A DNA stretch of 64,000 bases from Phytomonas francai (GCA_001766655.1 MJCC01000023.1:1-64000); one strand, 5' to 3'. Shown: positions 44,416-54,132, numbered from the stretch's first letter. The notes: a model not told the origin generated them from the letters alone. Numbers and translations: made by a program.

Positions 44416-44613
44416 CATAACCAATGAATGGTTATATAGCATTTCATGCATAACCCTCCTGTTTACTTACCCCCTTTACGATTCAATGCATAGGTCAAAG
44501 TTACTGAGCAATAGAGGAAAATCCATTTTAGATTTCTGTTATAGATAATCATACCTTATAAACACCTATTCATAGATACGAAGGCAAATAAAAGAAGAAG
44601 ATAAAAACTGTAG

Positions 44614-47220
44614 ATGAATTCAAAAACGGAATTCACATCATCTTTTACAGCTTTAAGTAGTTCATCATCTATAGCCTCTGAGAATGAGAATCCTATCGAT
44701 GATGAGTCCAGTTCTCTTGCATTGAGGATGGTTGCCATAGTAACACACCATGAGAATCTTCGGATGCAGTCTTGGCAGAGATGGAAAGAGGCCTTGAATA
44801 GACGTGAAGAAAAGAGGATGCGGTTGGAATATTTTTCAGGAGAGTACTACCGCCGGAATATCTGCTATGTGCTCTTTCGCGCTTGGCAATGGAGGCATGA
44901 GCGTCGGCAGACGATGATAGCAAAGGAGAAGCAGCTATGTATGCTTCAAAAGCAACGCGTTCTGCGGCTTCTTCTGAAAAGCTGGAGAGGGTTTACGCTT
45001 CAACGCAAAAATAGCCTTGCACAGATGGAGCATCTCAATTCTAGCCGTGAAGGAGAACTCAGGCGATCGTATTGGAGTAAGTGGAATCGCTACCATTCTA
45101 GGCTTCTCATTGGCAAGGGACTGAAGGCTGCTACCGAGCAGGCCTCTTTAAAGGAGCGATGGTTTGCTTGGAAGAGATTTACATGGACCGCACGGGAAAT
45201 GCAGATCCGATGTGAAGCGGTAAAGCTTTTTACAACGAATGCATGGCTGGAACCGAGCTCAGATAATAAGCAGCCTTTACGTTGTAGATATTCTGAGCCA
45301 TTGCTACCTACTGAAGCCTTGAATGATTTGGTGCGGCGTTTTACATGGCTGCGGTGGCTTCAGGTTACATTTGTTCGTCGAGCATGCCGAATCCAGAGAT
45401 ATGCTGAGAATGTTCAGAAACTGCAAACATCAGTTCGCATGGAATGCCGAGAAATTTATTGGCGAAGCTGGGTAGCGAGAGCTACCAGCTTGATGATGAG
45501 CCGCCGTGTAAATTTGTCACTCCTTCGAGTTTTTTCCGCCAAGTGGGAGCTCTTTGCTAGGTTGAATACAATATCCACTGTTTTCAACAAAAAACACGTT
45601 GATGCACGTCGTTTGCACGTTCTTTTTTCTCATTGGAAGACCAGGGCAAACTACTTATCTCGATGTCGAGAGGAAGATACAGCAGTGGAGCGTTTCTACA
45701 ACTCTGTAGTAATTGTTAACGCCCTGAAGGAAGTATGGGCAAAGTGGCGTTATCGCTGGAATACTCGAATCGAGGCAGCCCGTCTAAAAGTTTTAGCGCA
45801 GGCTGCGCGAAGGCGATTACTACAAGACCTAACGCTCCGGCGAATTATTGAATCCGTCTTGTCGACCGATTTTTCGGCTGTTTCTAAAGATTTGCCAGAC
45901 ATTAAGCCTGCATCTTTCAAAAACACGAATCTGTTGTCAGTGGCTTCACCTTGTTCGACCTCCCTCGATGTATCTGACCGCCGTGATCGTCCCAAAGTTA
46001 CTCTTCTCAACAGAAACAGCCTAAGAAAACCGATTCCGCTTCGCCATTCCCAAAGCACTCCCTGCGAAAGTTCTGAAAAGAATCACAAAGTATCGATTTC
46101 TCCTACAAAAACGGCTAATCACACTTCCGTGTTAGAAGAGCCTTATACCGACGTACGGCAGCCATCCCCTAGCAGCTATTCGCATACACCTACACCCCTT
46201 CCACTACGATTATCGATTTCAACGCAGACATTTTGTGAGGCCTCAACCCAAACGGAAGAACCTAAAGAGCAGACCAATCAAGTACCGCAAGCTACTCCAC
46301 AACAAGAGAAGAACACGAACCTTTTTGTGGAAAAAGCTACTTCGTCATCGGAAGTTAATGTTATTCCGACACTAGCAGACCCCCCCAAGCATCCTTTCCT
46401 TTCCAATACACTAGCGCTCACTCGTTGTCTTAATTCTGAAATTGGAAAAGTATCGGATGGCAATGAGGAGGAAATAAAACGACCTAATCTAGGGGAAAGA
46501 TTTGACAATTCCCATCATGGCGTGCAAAAAGAGGAGAAATCGGCTCGTTTAGCTTCCCTTTTACACCATTCACCATCCTTCCACCAGTTGAATCCCCAAC
46601 GCTTTCTCTGCGCATGCTCCGCAGCCTCTTCAGAAGGAGTGAGAAACACATTTATTTCAGCGCATGCGCGCCCTCCGCCGTCCAATTCCCGTTCTCCTGA
46701 CCCTTTTCAGAGCATTCTATCTTCAATCGATCAGAATCATTTGACTCGAACCCATACTGACGCTCCTTTATCATATTTCAGCGAAGAGACTTTCGACTTC
46801 TCAGATTCTAAGCCCTCGCCGCTTGCGAGTCTCCCACCTCTTGTGGACTGGACAAAGGCAAGCCATGATGAGCTCCTTTGCGAAGGCAGAAAAATCATTC
46901 ACGCCTATCGTTTCTCGAAATCAACAGCAAAGGCTGAACTGAGGGAGCTGGAGCTTGTCCAAAAGGAGATTGCTTTTCTCGAAAAGGAAATGAAAGTGCC
47001 TTTTAACGGGGTGCTGGAGGAGGAGGAATGGGCGGTTGCGGCGAGGCTGCGCGCGGCATATACGCGATGGACATGGCTCGAAGAGCGGAGGCTGCGGCGC
47101 GACCAGCTCCGCGTGCAGGTTCGGCAACTTATGCAGGTCCTGACGAAAAATTTTCGAAATTATCCCCCCACCTCTTCCCAAAACGACGCTCATTCATCGT
47201 CCGCGAGCATTTCTTTTTGA
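44614..47220 (+). CDS. Sfi1-like Trp-repeat (centrin-binding type) protein
   Basis: 868 residues from the first ATG to TGA. Residues 50-385 contain about ten spaced helical units with a conserved Trp, often as W-x2-W: 54/57, 91/93, 124, 154/157, 183/186, 245/248, 283/286, 311, 341 and 375/378, spaced roughly 27-35 residues. Examples are LLLKSWRGFTLQRKN, YWSKWNRYHSR, YWRSWVARATS and VWAKWRYRW. This is the pattern of Sfi1 repeats, which form a long helix decorated with centrin at spindle poles and basal bodies. A Ser/Thr/Pro-rich linker (residues 430-730) follows, then a C-terminal coiled coil (about 755-850: AELRELELVQKEIAFLEKEM; RLRRDQLRVQVRQL). Likely a basal-body or flagellar cytoskeleton protein; centrin binding is inferred from the pattern, not shown. 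Confidence 0.85.
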   Translation: MNSKTEFTSSFTALSSSSSIASENENPIDDESSSLALRMVAIVTHHENLRMQSWQRWKEALNRREEKRMRLEYFSGEYYRRNICYVLFRAWQWRHERRQTMIAKEKQLCMLQKQRVLRLLLKSWRGFTLQRKNSLAQMEHLNSSREGELRRSYWSKWNRYHSRLLIGKGLKAATEQASLKERWFAWKRFTWTAREMQIRCEAVKLFTTNAWLEPSSDNKQPLRCRYSEPLLPTEALNDLVRRFTWLRWLQVTFVRRACRIQRYAENVQKLQTSVRMECREIYWRSWVARATSLMMSRRVNLSLLRVFSAKWELFARLNTISTVFNKKHVDARRLHVLFSHWKTRANYLSRCREEDTAVERFYNSVVIVNALKEVWAKWRYRWNTRIEAARLKVLAQAARRRLLQDLTLRRIIESVLSTDFSAVSKDLPDIKPASFKNTNLLSVASPCSTSLDVSDRRDRPKVTLLNRNSLRKPIPLRHSQSTPCESSEKNHKVSISPTKTANHTSVLEEPYTDVRQPSPSSYSHTPTPLPLRLSISTQTFCEASTQTEEPKEQTNQVPQATPQQEKNTNLFVEKATSSSEVNVIPTLADPPKHPFLSNTLALTRCLNSEIGKVSDGNEEEIKRPNLGERFDNSHHGVQKEEKSARLASLLHHSPSFHQLNPQRFLCACSAASSEGVRNTFISAHARPPPSNSRSPDPFQSILSSIDQNHLTRTHTDAPLSYFSEETFDFSDSKPSPLASLPPLVDWTKASHDELLCEGRKIIHAYRFSKSTAKAELRELELVQKEIAFLEKEMKVPFNGVLEEEEWAVAARLRAAYTRWTWLEERRLRRDQLRVQVRQLMQVLTKNFRNYPPTSSQNDAHSSSASISF

Positions 47221-47398
47221 GTAAAAATGGCTCTAGTATGCGTTCATGATATAGTGCGTTTATGGCGGCATTCTCTTTTTTGTTTTCCGTCCCGTTACTC
47301 GCGTTGGGGTGTTGTCCGGCATGCCAACGACGCATACGAACCTTCCCCTAAAAAAGGGAGCTGCCTGTTACAAAATTCATCTCACATTTTTTTTTGTA

Positions 47399-47422
47399 TG
47401 TGTGTGTGTGTGTGTGTGTGTG
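47399..47422. repeat. (TG)12 microsatellite
   Basis: Uninterrupted TG dinucleotides, seen directly. Confidence 0.95.
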
Positions 47423-47446
47423 GGAGGTTGTCCCCAGGATTACCGA

Positions 47447-47476
47447 TCTTTTTTCCCTTTTTCTTTTTTTCACAAG
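47447..47476 (+). promoter_or_regulatory. Putative trans-splice acceptor for the lipase-like gene
   Basis: TTTTTTCCCTTTTTC-type tract followed by CACAAG, with AG at 47475-47476, 94 bases before the ATG. Inferred role. Confidence 0.55.
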
Positions 47477-47569
47477 CCTATTTCTTCTCTATAAAGAAAG
47501 CAAACAGATTATTAGTGTTCTTTATTGTTATTATTAATCGTTTTCTACTACGGTTAATACCCGCATCCG

Positions 47570-48523
47570 ATGGGCTGTGCGGTTTTCCGAGCTGGACATG
47601 GCCTGCCCTACGCAGCACCCACCCGCACCCCGCCGGACCCGGACCTCTTCCCGAGTTATATCCAAAATAAACAAGGGCTTTGGCTCCGCTTCGCCGAGTG
47701 GTGGCCGCGGAAAGCGCCAGGGGAGGTGAAATCGGTTGTGTTCATCGTTTCCGGCCTCAGCGAGCACGCGAACCGGTACGATTCGGTCGCCGTAAGGCTC
47801 AATCGCGAGGGCGCCGTGTGCTTTTCCGTTGACAACGCCGGCGCCGGCGGGAGCGAGGGCCAACGGCTCTACATCGAGCGCTTCGATTACTTTGTCGACG
47901 ACATCTGGCAGTTTATTTCGTTCATTTTAGACAAATACCCAGAGCTGCGGGAGCTCCCGCGGGTTCTTATCGGGCATTCGATGGGGGGATTGATTTCGTT
48001 TCTCACGGCAGTCCGTGCGCCGGCGGGGTTTTTCAGCTCTGTTGTCCTGAGTGGGCCGGCCTTCAAGGTGGTGGGGGCCCCCGCACAGAATGGGTTTTTG
48101 TATAAGATACTGAATTTCATTTCCAGGATGACCCCAAAGATGGAGATCACGCGGTTGGACCTGAACCTCATCAGCTATAATAAACCCGTGGTCGAGCTTG
48201 AGAAGCAGGACCCGTACGTCTCGAACGTAAAGCTCCGTGCGCGCTTCCTTTCAGAGTTTATGGCCGCGCAGGAACGAGCTGTCGTGGAGATGAAAAATAT
48301 GAAAACGAGCTTTCCACTTTTAATCCTGTTCGGCGAGAAAGATGCGTTGTGTTGTTTGTCGCGTGCGCGGGAGATCTTTGACCTTTTTCCATCGGAATCA
48401 AAGGAAATGAAGACTTACCCTAACGCTGGGCATGAGGTTCTCACAGAGGTAGATCGGAAAACTGTACTTAACGATATGGTGGAATTTATCAAGAAGCACT
48501 ATGCACAAGAGTCTTCAGCATAA
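47570..48523 (+). CDS. Monoglyceride-lipase-like alpha/beta hydrolase (serine aminopeptidase S33 type)
   Basis: 317 residues, ATG to TAA. The alpha/beta hydrolase fold of the monoacylglycerol lipase family is clear: GLSEHANRY near residue 62, DNAGAGGSEGQR (89-99), nucleophile elbow GHSMGG (Ser137), Asp258 in LILFGEKDALCC, and His288 in NAGHEVLTE, which together make a complete Ser-Asp-His triad. The family releases fatty acid from monoacylglycerols. The oxyanion segment usually written HG is SG here (IVSGLSEH). The N-terminus is MGCAVF: Gly2-Cys3 is the classic dual N-myristoylation/palmitoylation signal used in trypanosomatids to anchor proteins at the plasma or flagellar membrane, so a membrane-anchored lipase is inferred. 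Length is normal for the family. Confidence 0.93.
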   Translation: MGCAVFRAGHGLPYAAPTRTPPDPDLFPSYIQNKQGLWLRFAEWWPRKAPGEVKSVVFIVSGLSEHANRYDSVAVRLNREGAVCFSVDNAGAGGSEGQRLYIERFDYFVDDIWQFISFILDKYPELRELPRVLIGHSMGGLISFLTAVRAPAGFFSSVVLSGPAFKVVGAPAQNGFLYKILNFISRMTPKMEITRLDLNLISYNKPVVELEKQDPYVSNVKLRARFLSEFMAAQERAVVEMKNMKTSFPLLILFGEKDALCCLSRAREIFDLFPSESKEMKTYPNAGHEVLTEVDRKTVLNDMVEFIKKHYAQESSA

Positions 48524-49740
48524 TTATCCCCCCAAAAAAGAAGGAAAGAGAAAAAGTATTCTCGATCCATTAATCCTTGTATTACTTATTATTTGTAGGG
48601 TAGGCTATTTTAGAATAATGAAAGTATCGAAAAGAACCTATTTTATACGACGTTTTCCTATTTTTTTTTAAAGACAATATACCCATTGTAAATGGGAAAG
48701 CATTTTTTTTCAGGGGTTGTTTGTTATGAGGAATTCGGGGGAAAATATGATGAGTAGAGGATTCTAAACGACCTTAAATATGCATTTTCGTACAAGGATT
48801 TAGAGTACTGCATTTTCTTTTATTTACTACTGTTTCTGAGGTGATAAGCACTGCATTTTTGCCCCTTTGCAACTTTTGTCAAAGGAGGCCTATCTCTTGC
48901 CAACGAAAACATTTATATTCGGAAATTTTTTATTCTGGGCTCTAGTTCTTAAATACAAATCTTGACAAGCACGCATCGGAAAACGGATATTCGAAATAAG
49001 AAGCTTGGTGAGCTAATGTGTGTCGTTGTGTTAATCATAACTCAAGTGCTTTTTTGTATTAAAAAAAAAGAATAGCTGCCTTTAATGGAGTGAGGGAAAA
49101 GACACCCCCCCCCCAAAAAAAAAAACAACAACAACACGAAGGATATATGAGAGGTATTATCGCAGGTGCGCATATATAAATATCTATTTTTATATGATAT
49201 TTAAAGAGCTATAGATAAAAAAACGTAGCCATTTTTTTGAATATTTCAATTTTATTGTAATCAAAAATTATTCGATAAGAGAGAAATAGGAAACGAATAT
49301 CGGCCGAGATATCCACCTTACCTTTACTGCTGTTTCTGGAAATTGTTCACTTTTTCACCTATCTACAACCATATCTAAAATTAGTGTTTATTTTCTCTTA
49401 GTGGGGATTACTCCCGCTACCATTTCTATACCATGACCAAACAGCTTTATAATGTATAGGCCTTCCAGGAGGAGTGCTTTTCATATGGGCATATTCGCTT
49501 ACGCGAGTATTCATTTTCTTTAGCACGGTAGCCCAAGCTTCTTGGCATCCAGAGGAGAAAGAGAGAGAGAGGCATAAAAGTAGCCTTTATGATACTACCC
49601 TAGTCGAAGCGGTTTATTAGTAATACTAAATACTCTTCTTCTTATTACTTCGTTAACAGAATCTGAAATCCCAACATTTAAACGATTCATTCTGTTAGGA
49701 AATGAGCGTATTTGCCGTAAAAGGATGCTAGCGCTTTCGA

Positions 49741-49759
49741 GGGGTGGGGTGGGGTGGGG
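49741..49759 (+). other. G-quadruplex motif (G4T)3G4
   Basis: Four runs of exactly four G separated by single T bases on the coding strand, a textbook quadruplex-forming sequence, lying in the spacer about 0.6 kb before the p24 gene and 1.2 kb after the lipase stop. In kinetoplastids such a site could affect transcription, replication or RNA processing; no evidence here for which. Confidence 0.85.
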
Positions 49760-50049
49760 ATTCACGTCCCAGAAGTCTCTTCTTCCCTCGCATCCAGAGA
49801 AGAATGCAAAGGAGCGTGGCTATGCGAAAGTTTGATAAATGGAATGCTTCTGTTGAGCAATTTCCTCCGTAACTTTGCCATTTTGCCGAATATTATGATC
49901 GCGATATGTGCAACTCTATAATGCTTTTCGTTTCCCGGAGAGTTTTAATTGTCGATATGGTGCTTCCAAGTTCGACCGGGCCAAAACCCAATGCCGGTAT
50001 TTTTGTTGTTGCAACTTTTAGCTTACAGGCTTCTCTTATTTACGTTAAG

Positions 50050-50105
50050 CTCTTGTTTGTTTATTTACACTTTTCCCCTCCACCTCTTCTTCCTACCCGT
50101 CTTAG
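50050..50105 (+). promoter_or_regulatory. Putative trans-splice acceptor for the p24 gene
   Basis: A long C/T-rich tract (TTTTCCCCTCCACCTCTTCT and beyond) ends in GTCTTAG with AG at 50104-50105, 220 bases before the ATG. One of the strongest tracts in the window. Inferred role. Confidence 0.6.
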
Positions 50106-50325
50106 AATTTAGAGCCCAAAAACCTTCGAGTGCGAGCACTTTTTTTAAAATACTAACCCACTTTCATACTCGTCCACGCTCCCCCCTTACCACCCGTGAA
50201 TCAAACAGCGGGAGACCCTCTAGTCAGCCCCCTCCTCAAACCCGAGTCGCACCGACCATCCGACTCATCCCAAAAAAAAAAAAAAAAGGAACAAACAAGG
50301 CGTCGTTTGTGTTTTCTGATTTTCG

Positions 50326-50931
50326 ATGCGCGCGCGGGGTCTTGTTCTCCTGTGCGGCCTCCTTCTGGCCCTGGCGGGGGCCTCGTCGGCGGCCCTCCAA
50401 CTCGACCTCGCCCCGCGCGAGCTCTTCGAGTTCGCCGAGACGATCACGCCGGGGACTTCTTTTGAGTTCATCTTCCGGGCCCTCCACGCCGACCCCCCCG
50501 ACGTCCGCGTCCTCGACGAGCGCCGGGAGACGATCCAGGCGTGGGCGGGGGCGCGGGAGGGGCGGCTGCGCTTCGACCCCCGCCCCATCACCCGCACGAT
50601 CCGAGTCATCTTCGACAACCGGGCCTCGCTGCTGACGGCCCGCCGGGTTGTCTTTCACTTCCGCGAGAGCCTGCAGGCCGCGCGGGGCTTCGACGGCGCG
50701 CAGCTCGACCCCATCGAGGCCGCCGTCGAGGCCACGGCGCGGACCGTCGACGGCATGTTCGAGCACCAGGTCGCCCTGCGCGCCCAGCAGCGCGAGCACC
50801 GCGCGACCATCGCGGCCTCGAACCGCCGCCTCCTCCTCTGGGCCGCGGGGCAGGTCCTCACCCTCCTCCTCCTCTCCTTCGCCCAGATCTACTTTCTTAA
50901 GCGCTTCCTCGAGCGAAAGACCTTTATCTGA
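50326..50931 (+). CDS. p24/emp24/TMED family cargo receptor
   Basis: 201 residues with the complete p24 layout: signal peptide (1-22, LVLLCGLLLALAGASSA), a GOLD domain (about 23-115, LAPRELFEFAETITPG; TIRVIFDN), a coiled-coil stalk (about 125-165), one transmembrane helix (about 168-190) and a short tail LKRFLERKTFI, close to the family's FLKRFFE tail used for COPI/COPII binding. p24 proteins cycle between ER and Golgi and sort cargo such as GPI-anchored proteins. The mature protein contains no cysteine at all, although most p24 GOLD domains have a conserved disulfide (the ECF...CF pair); here the positions read ELF and VIF. Length is normal. Strong pyrimidine tract upstream. Confidence 0.9.
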   Translation: MRARGLVLLCGLLLALAGASSAALQLDLAPRELFEFAETITPGTSFEFIFRALHADPPDVRVLDERRETIQAWAGAREGRLRFDPRPITRTIRVIFDNRASLLTARRVVFHFRESLQAARGFDGAQLDPIEAAVEATARTVDGMFEHQVALRAQQREHRATIAASNRRLLLWAAGQVLTLLLLSFAQIYFLKRFLERKTFI

Positions 50932-51579
50932 GCCCGAGAGAGAGGGCGGGGGGTTGCGGGCACCCCGTACGCACAAGGAAGACGCCTCGGCGGGCGCCAT
51001 GCGTGCGCGGATTGTTCGGGGATGCACAGGTTTTATGTTTATAATTGTCGAAAAAAAGGACAAGGAGGCATCGGTGTGTGTGTGTGTGTGTGTGTGTGGA
51101 GAAGTGGAAATGCGTTTCGGTGTACCTCTATTCCAATTAATATTTATATTAGCAAATAAATCGTTATTCAATTCCTGTATTATTATTGTTGTTGTTATTG
51201 TTAGTAGCTGAATACCAGTGGTAATGATTTTCATGTTGCAGCTATTAATGGGTCCTTTTTTATTATTTTCAAAACATCTTTTGACAATTTTCACAGACTT
51301 TTACAGACTGGTATGATCGAGTTGATCCTTTTGCCAAAATTCTCTACCCCTTTGGGTTCCCGAGAAAACAGGATTTCGGTGCTCCTTTATGGTTAGGTAC
51401 AATATGCCCATGGCACCGTTTTACTTTAGACTTTTTAGCCTGTCATGATGGGGGTTTGACGGATTGGCTGCATGGAGACTGCCAAGGCCTACTTCTGAGG
51501 TGTGTGTGTGTGGGGGACCTACGTGCGGAGGTTTGGGGCTCGCTTCTGAAAGCTTTTAATTATCCGATCAAACCAAGTA

Positions 51580-51939
51580 ATGGTGCTAATGCGCTGTGAT
51601 TTACAGCCAACCAATCCTCATGAGGGGATGCAGGGATCAACTGTCAGGAGTGGTTTAAACCCCGCCTCGACTACCGCCGATTTGTCGCCTCCTTTGCAAT
51701 TCCACGACGATGAGGCAGGAGATTTCTTTGAAAAAACTGCCAGTTTAGTAGTTCAAGATTCCTTACGACAGGCTGGTTGCCGTGCTCTAAACCTCTCCTT
51801 GGAAACGGAACCAGCAAAATTGGAGGCGCTGGAAGTTGACGACGCGCCAGGACACGCAGGCTGGACGAATTTGGGCCCTCCGAGGGATGCTCCTGTTCGA
51901 ATGAAAGCGGTACGCCGCGTGTGGGATACCGGCCAATGA
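51580..51939 (+). CDS. Small ORF, possibly a gene remnant
   Basis: 119 codons from ATG to TGA. Codons 35-85 read like real protein (DDEAGDFFEKTASLVVQDSL, an amphipathic helix), but the last 30 codons are less convincing, and another frame stays open from 51905 to 52306 with its own protein-like stretches (EEDDRYDLLRMG). There is no strong pyrimidine tract directly upstream. It may be a small real gene, a frameshifted gene spanning 51580-52306, or a decayed copy. No family recognised. The amphipathic helix resembles kinase-anchoring helices only in spacing of hydrophobic residues, which is weak evidence. Confidence 0.35.
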   Translation: MVLMRCDLQPTNPHEGMQGSTVRSGLNPASTTADLSPPLQFHDDEAGDFFEKTASLVVQDSLRQAGCRALNLSLETEPAKLEALEVDDAPGHAGWTNLGPPRDAPVRMKAVRRVWDTGQ

Positions 51940-52727
51940 AGCGGCGGGCCTCCAAGCCGTTCGGGGGCTGCACGTCTGTCGATCACCCAACGAAGTGCCC
52001 ATGGCGGATGCCGTGCGCGCGTTGGTTTTACAGGCAAATGCGCGGGGTGTTGGTCGGAGTTCGGGTAGACATTTTACCAGCCCCAACGTCGTGAACTCCG
52101 GCGAGGAGGACGATCGATACGACCTTTTAAGGATGGGGCCATGCGGCGATGGCAAGCTTACCATGCGCACTGCCGAGGATACGCGGGCGTCTATTTATCA
52201 TCCCGCATGGCGCTTGGTGAAAGGAATACGACACAGACACACAAAAAAGGATTTAAAGAGAAGGGAATATTCCAGCAACATCAGGGTTTGCATACACGTA
52301 ATGTGAGCTTGTACAACATAGGTGAACTGGAGGGAGGTGTTTTTAAAAATATGCGGTAAATATACTTATATAAATAAATGGATGTAATATTTTCATTATT
52401 TTGCTACACTGCATAGATTTTCCAACTTTAATTATACATGTAAAGCTCCTTCATACAGCTGGGATCCAGCGCGAGCGAGGAAAAGGAAATGAGGTGAGCG
52501 TGAGAAGCTTGGTATAGAGCTTTTAAATAAAATGCCTTTGGTGATTGATATTCTCATTCCTAATTCATTATTTTTTTTTGATACCGTATTGATTCTGCAT
52601 AATCGAAGCATCAATGCTGAAACACGATGAAATGCTCGGTTTACGTAGTTGTATACAAATGAATTCCGTTTTCTTCGGCTGAGGCAACTTTTTCCCCTCA
52701 GAATGGAGCTCCTGTAGCGGCCCAACC

Positions 52728-52762
52728 TATCCCATTTTCCAACCCCCCCTTTTTTTTTTAAG
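52728..52762 (+). promoter_or_regulatory. Putative trans-splice acceptor for the biotin ligase gene
   Basis: Seven C then ten T followed by AAG, with AG at 52761-52762, 65 bases before the ATG. Inferred role. Confidence 0.6.
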
Positions 52763-52826
52763 CCACTAAAAGCAAATTAACGAGTTTCCACACAATAACA
52801 GTATTCATATTTATCCAGGACTAAAT

Positions 52827-53579
52827 ATGGAGAAGATTGAGCCTTGTATCGAGTTTCTCGGTGAGGTTACCACCACAATGGAGGTAGTCAAGGAGCGATT
52901 CGAAAGCTACGCCGGCAAGCCCTTTGGCATCGTTGCGGAATCTCAACGCACGGGTCGTGGAACGTCTGGGCGCGTGTGGATTTCCCCGAAAGGCAACCTT
53001 TACTTCAGCCTCTGCATCCCACAGAACAATCCGAGATATCTCCGCGATGATTTAATAGCGGTGTTGCCTCTGGTCTGCGGTATCGCATCCCGAAGGGCAA
53101 TCCTGGCGCTTCTGCCAGGACTGCCCCCAGATCGCATCGGGACTAAGTGGCCAAACGACATTATTTATGACCATAAAAAGCTCGGCGGGGCGATAGTGGA
53201 GAGCTCGGAGGGTTACTATGTCATCGGGATCGCCGTCAATGTGGAGGTATTCCCAACAGTCGTGGATGGAGGACGCGAGGCAACCTCCCTGAAGCTCCTG
53301 GCAGGGGATTTAAACGTCCCGATGACTACTCCAGAGGAGCTGGCAAAAATGATCTGGGTACATTTGTTCGAGATCCTCACGGATTCGTCGATGACTCGCC
53401 AAAAGGTGGTAGGGGAGTTTGACAAAATTATGGATCGAAGCCTGAAGCTCCACAAGCGCATTCCCGATGGGCGGAACGAGGAGGAGCTGACGGCGGTCTC
53501 CCTCAATGAATGGGGCCATCTCAGGGTTCGCCATGCCGACGGAACTGAAGAGGAACTTTTCGCAGATTATTTATTTTAA
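52827..53579 (+). CDS. Biotin-protein ligase (biotin--[acetyl-CoA carboxylase] ligase)
   Basis: 250 residues, ATG to TAA. All core motifs of the BirA/LplA-like catalytic domain are present: the biotinyl-AMP loop RTGRGTSGRVW (41-51), GNLYFSL, KWPNDI (107-112), KKLGGAIVE (117-125, with Lys118 matching the ligand-contacting Lys of BirA) and GIAVNV (134-139). A small C-terminal beta domain is expected at about 205-250 (AVSLNEWGHLRVRHADGTEE). There is no N-terminal DNA-binding domain, as is normal for eukaryotic minimal ligases. It activates biotin with ATP and attaches it to carboxylase lysines. No mitochondrial presequence is obvious. One of the most secure calls in the window. Confidence 0.95.
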   Translation: MEKIEPCIEFLGEVTTTMEVVKERFESYAGKPFGIVAESQRTGRGTSGRVWISPKGNLYFSLCIPQNNPRYLRDDLIAVLPLVCGIASRRAILALLPGLPPDRIGTKWPNDIIYDHKKLGGAIVESSEGYYVIGIAVNVEVFPTVVDGGREATSLKLLAGDLNVPMTTPEELAKMIWVHLFEILTDSSMTRQKVVGEFDKIMDRSLKLHKRIPDGRNEEELTAVSLNEWGHLRVRHADGTEEELFADYLF

Positions 53580-54035
53580 TGATCTAAATTATGAAGGAGA
53601 AAAGAGGGAAATTGGGCTGATAAAATCAGCATCTACTTTTTTAAAAATTATTTTAAATACTTTTCTCGACATGTACGAGCAGTATAAAGTATTTTCGAAA
53701 AGGGATTAAACACCCGATTTAAACCCGCTAAAAAGTGAAAGGGAAAAACAACAACATCGAATTTGTTCTTCTACATGTTGATTCGATTTACGATTATACA
53801 TATTTCTATATGCCAACATCTGTTTTTTGTTTTTTTTTTGGCATATGCGCGTAACTATCCCCAGATGCGGCTATGCTGTAGCTGCACATCCTTTCTTTAT
53901 ATATGGCAGCTCCCTACTGTTGCCATCACCCGTTGGGACCTTGTGTCACGGAAAACCAGCCCCTACACGAGGTGTGCGTGTTTCATCGTCACAGTTTCGA
54001 ATCCTCTTTCCTTTACCATTTTTTTTCTTTTTTTT

Positions 54036-54040
<5 letters not shown>

Positions 54041-54075
<35 letters not shown>
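54041..54075. repeat. (GT)17 microsatellite
   Basis: Uninterrupted GT dinucleotides directly after a T/C tract. Seen directly; the longest GT run in the window. Confidence 0.95.
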
Positions 54076-54080
<5 letters not shown>

Positions 54081-54132
54081 ACAATTCGCGTGAATCGGAT
54101 AGCAACTGCTGCATAGAAAGGAACGCGGGACG

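Larger units (their letters stand above)
43139..44613. other. Spacer after the giant gene, with a dispersed repeat copy
   Basis: Copy B of the 383-bp repeat fills 43157-43539. Bases 43540-44230 are of intermediate GC and stop-rich, probably 3' UTR or spacer. A T-rich tract ending in TTTTAG lies at 44379-44415. No convincing gene. Confidence 0.6.
47221..47569. other. Short spacer with GT run
   Basis: The shortest spacer of the array (349 bases). It holds a GT run at 47399-47422 and then a strong T/C tract ending in CACAAG at 47476. Confidence 0.7.
48524..50325. other. Spacer with a G-quadruplex motif
   Basis: AT-rich with no convincing gene. A perfect G4-T repeat lies at 49741-49759 (separate entry), and a C9/A-rich stretch near 49104-49126. 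A strong pyrimidine tract at 50050-50105 precedes the p24 gene. Confidence 0.6.
50932..52826. other. Spacer with a possible small gene or remnant
   Basis: Contains a GT run at 51074-51098, an intermediate-GC patch at 51300-52360 with a protein-like ORF (51580-51939, separate entry), and AT-rich sequence up to a C7T10 tract just before the next gene. Confidence 0.55.

Noticed and set aside
50236..51294. 352-codon - strand frame over the p24 gene
   Set aside because: Mirror of the p24 coding frame plus microsatellite sequence; the + strand product has a signal peptide, GOLD domain and membrane helix.
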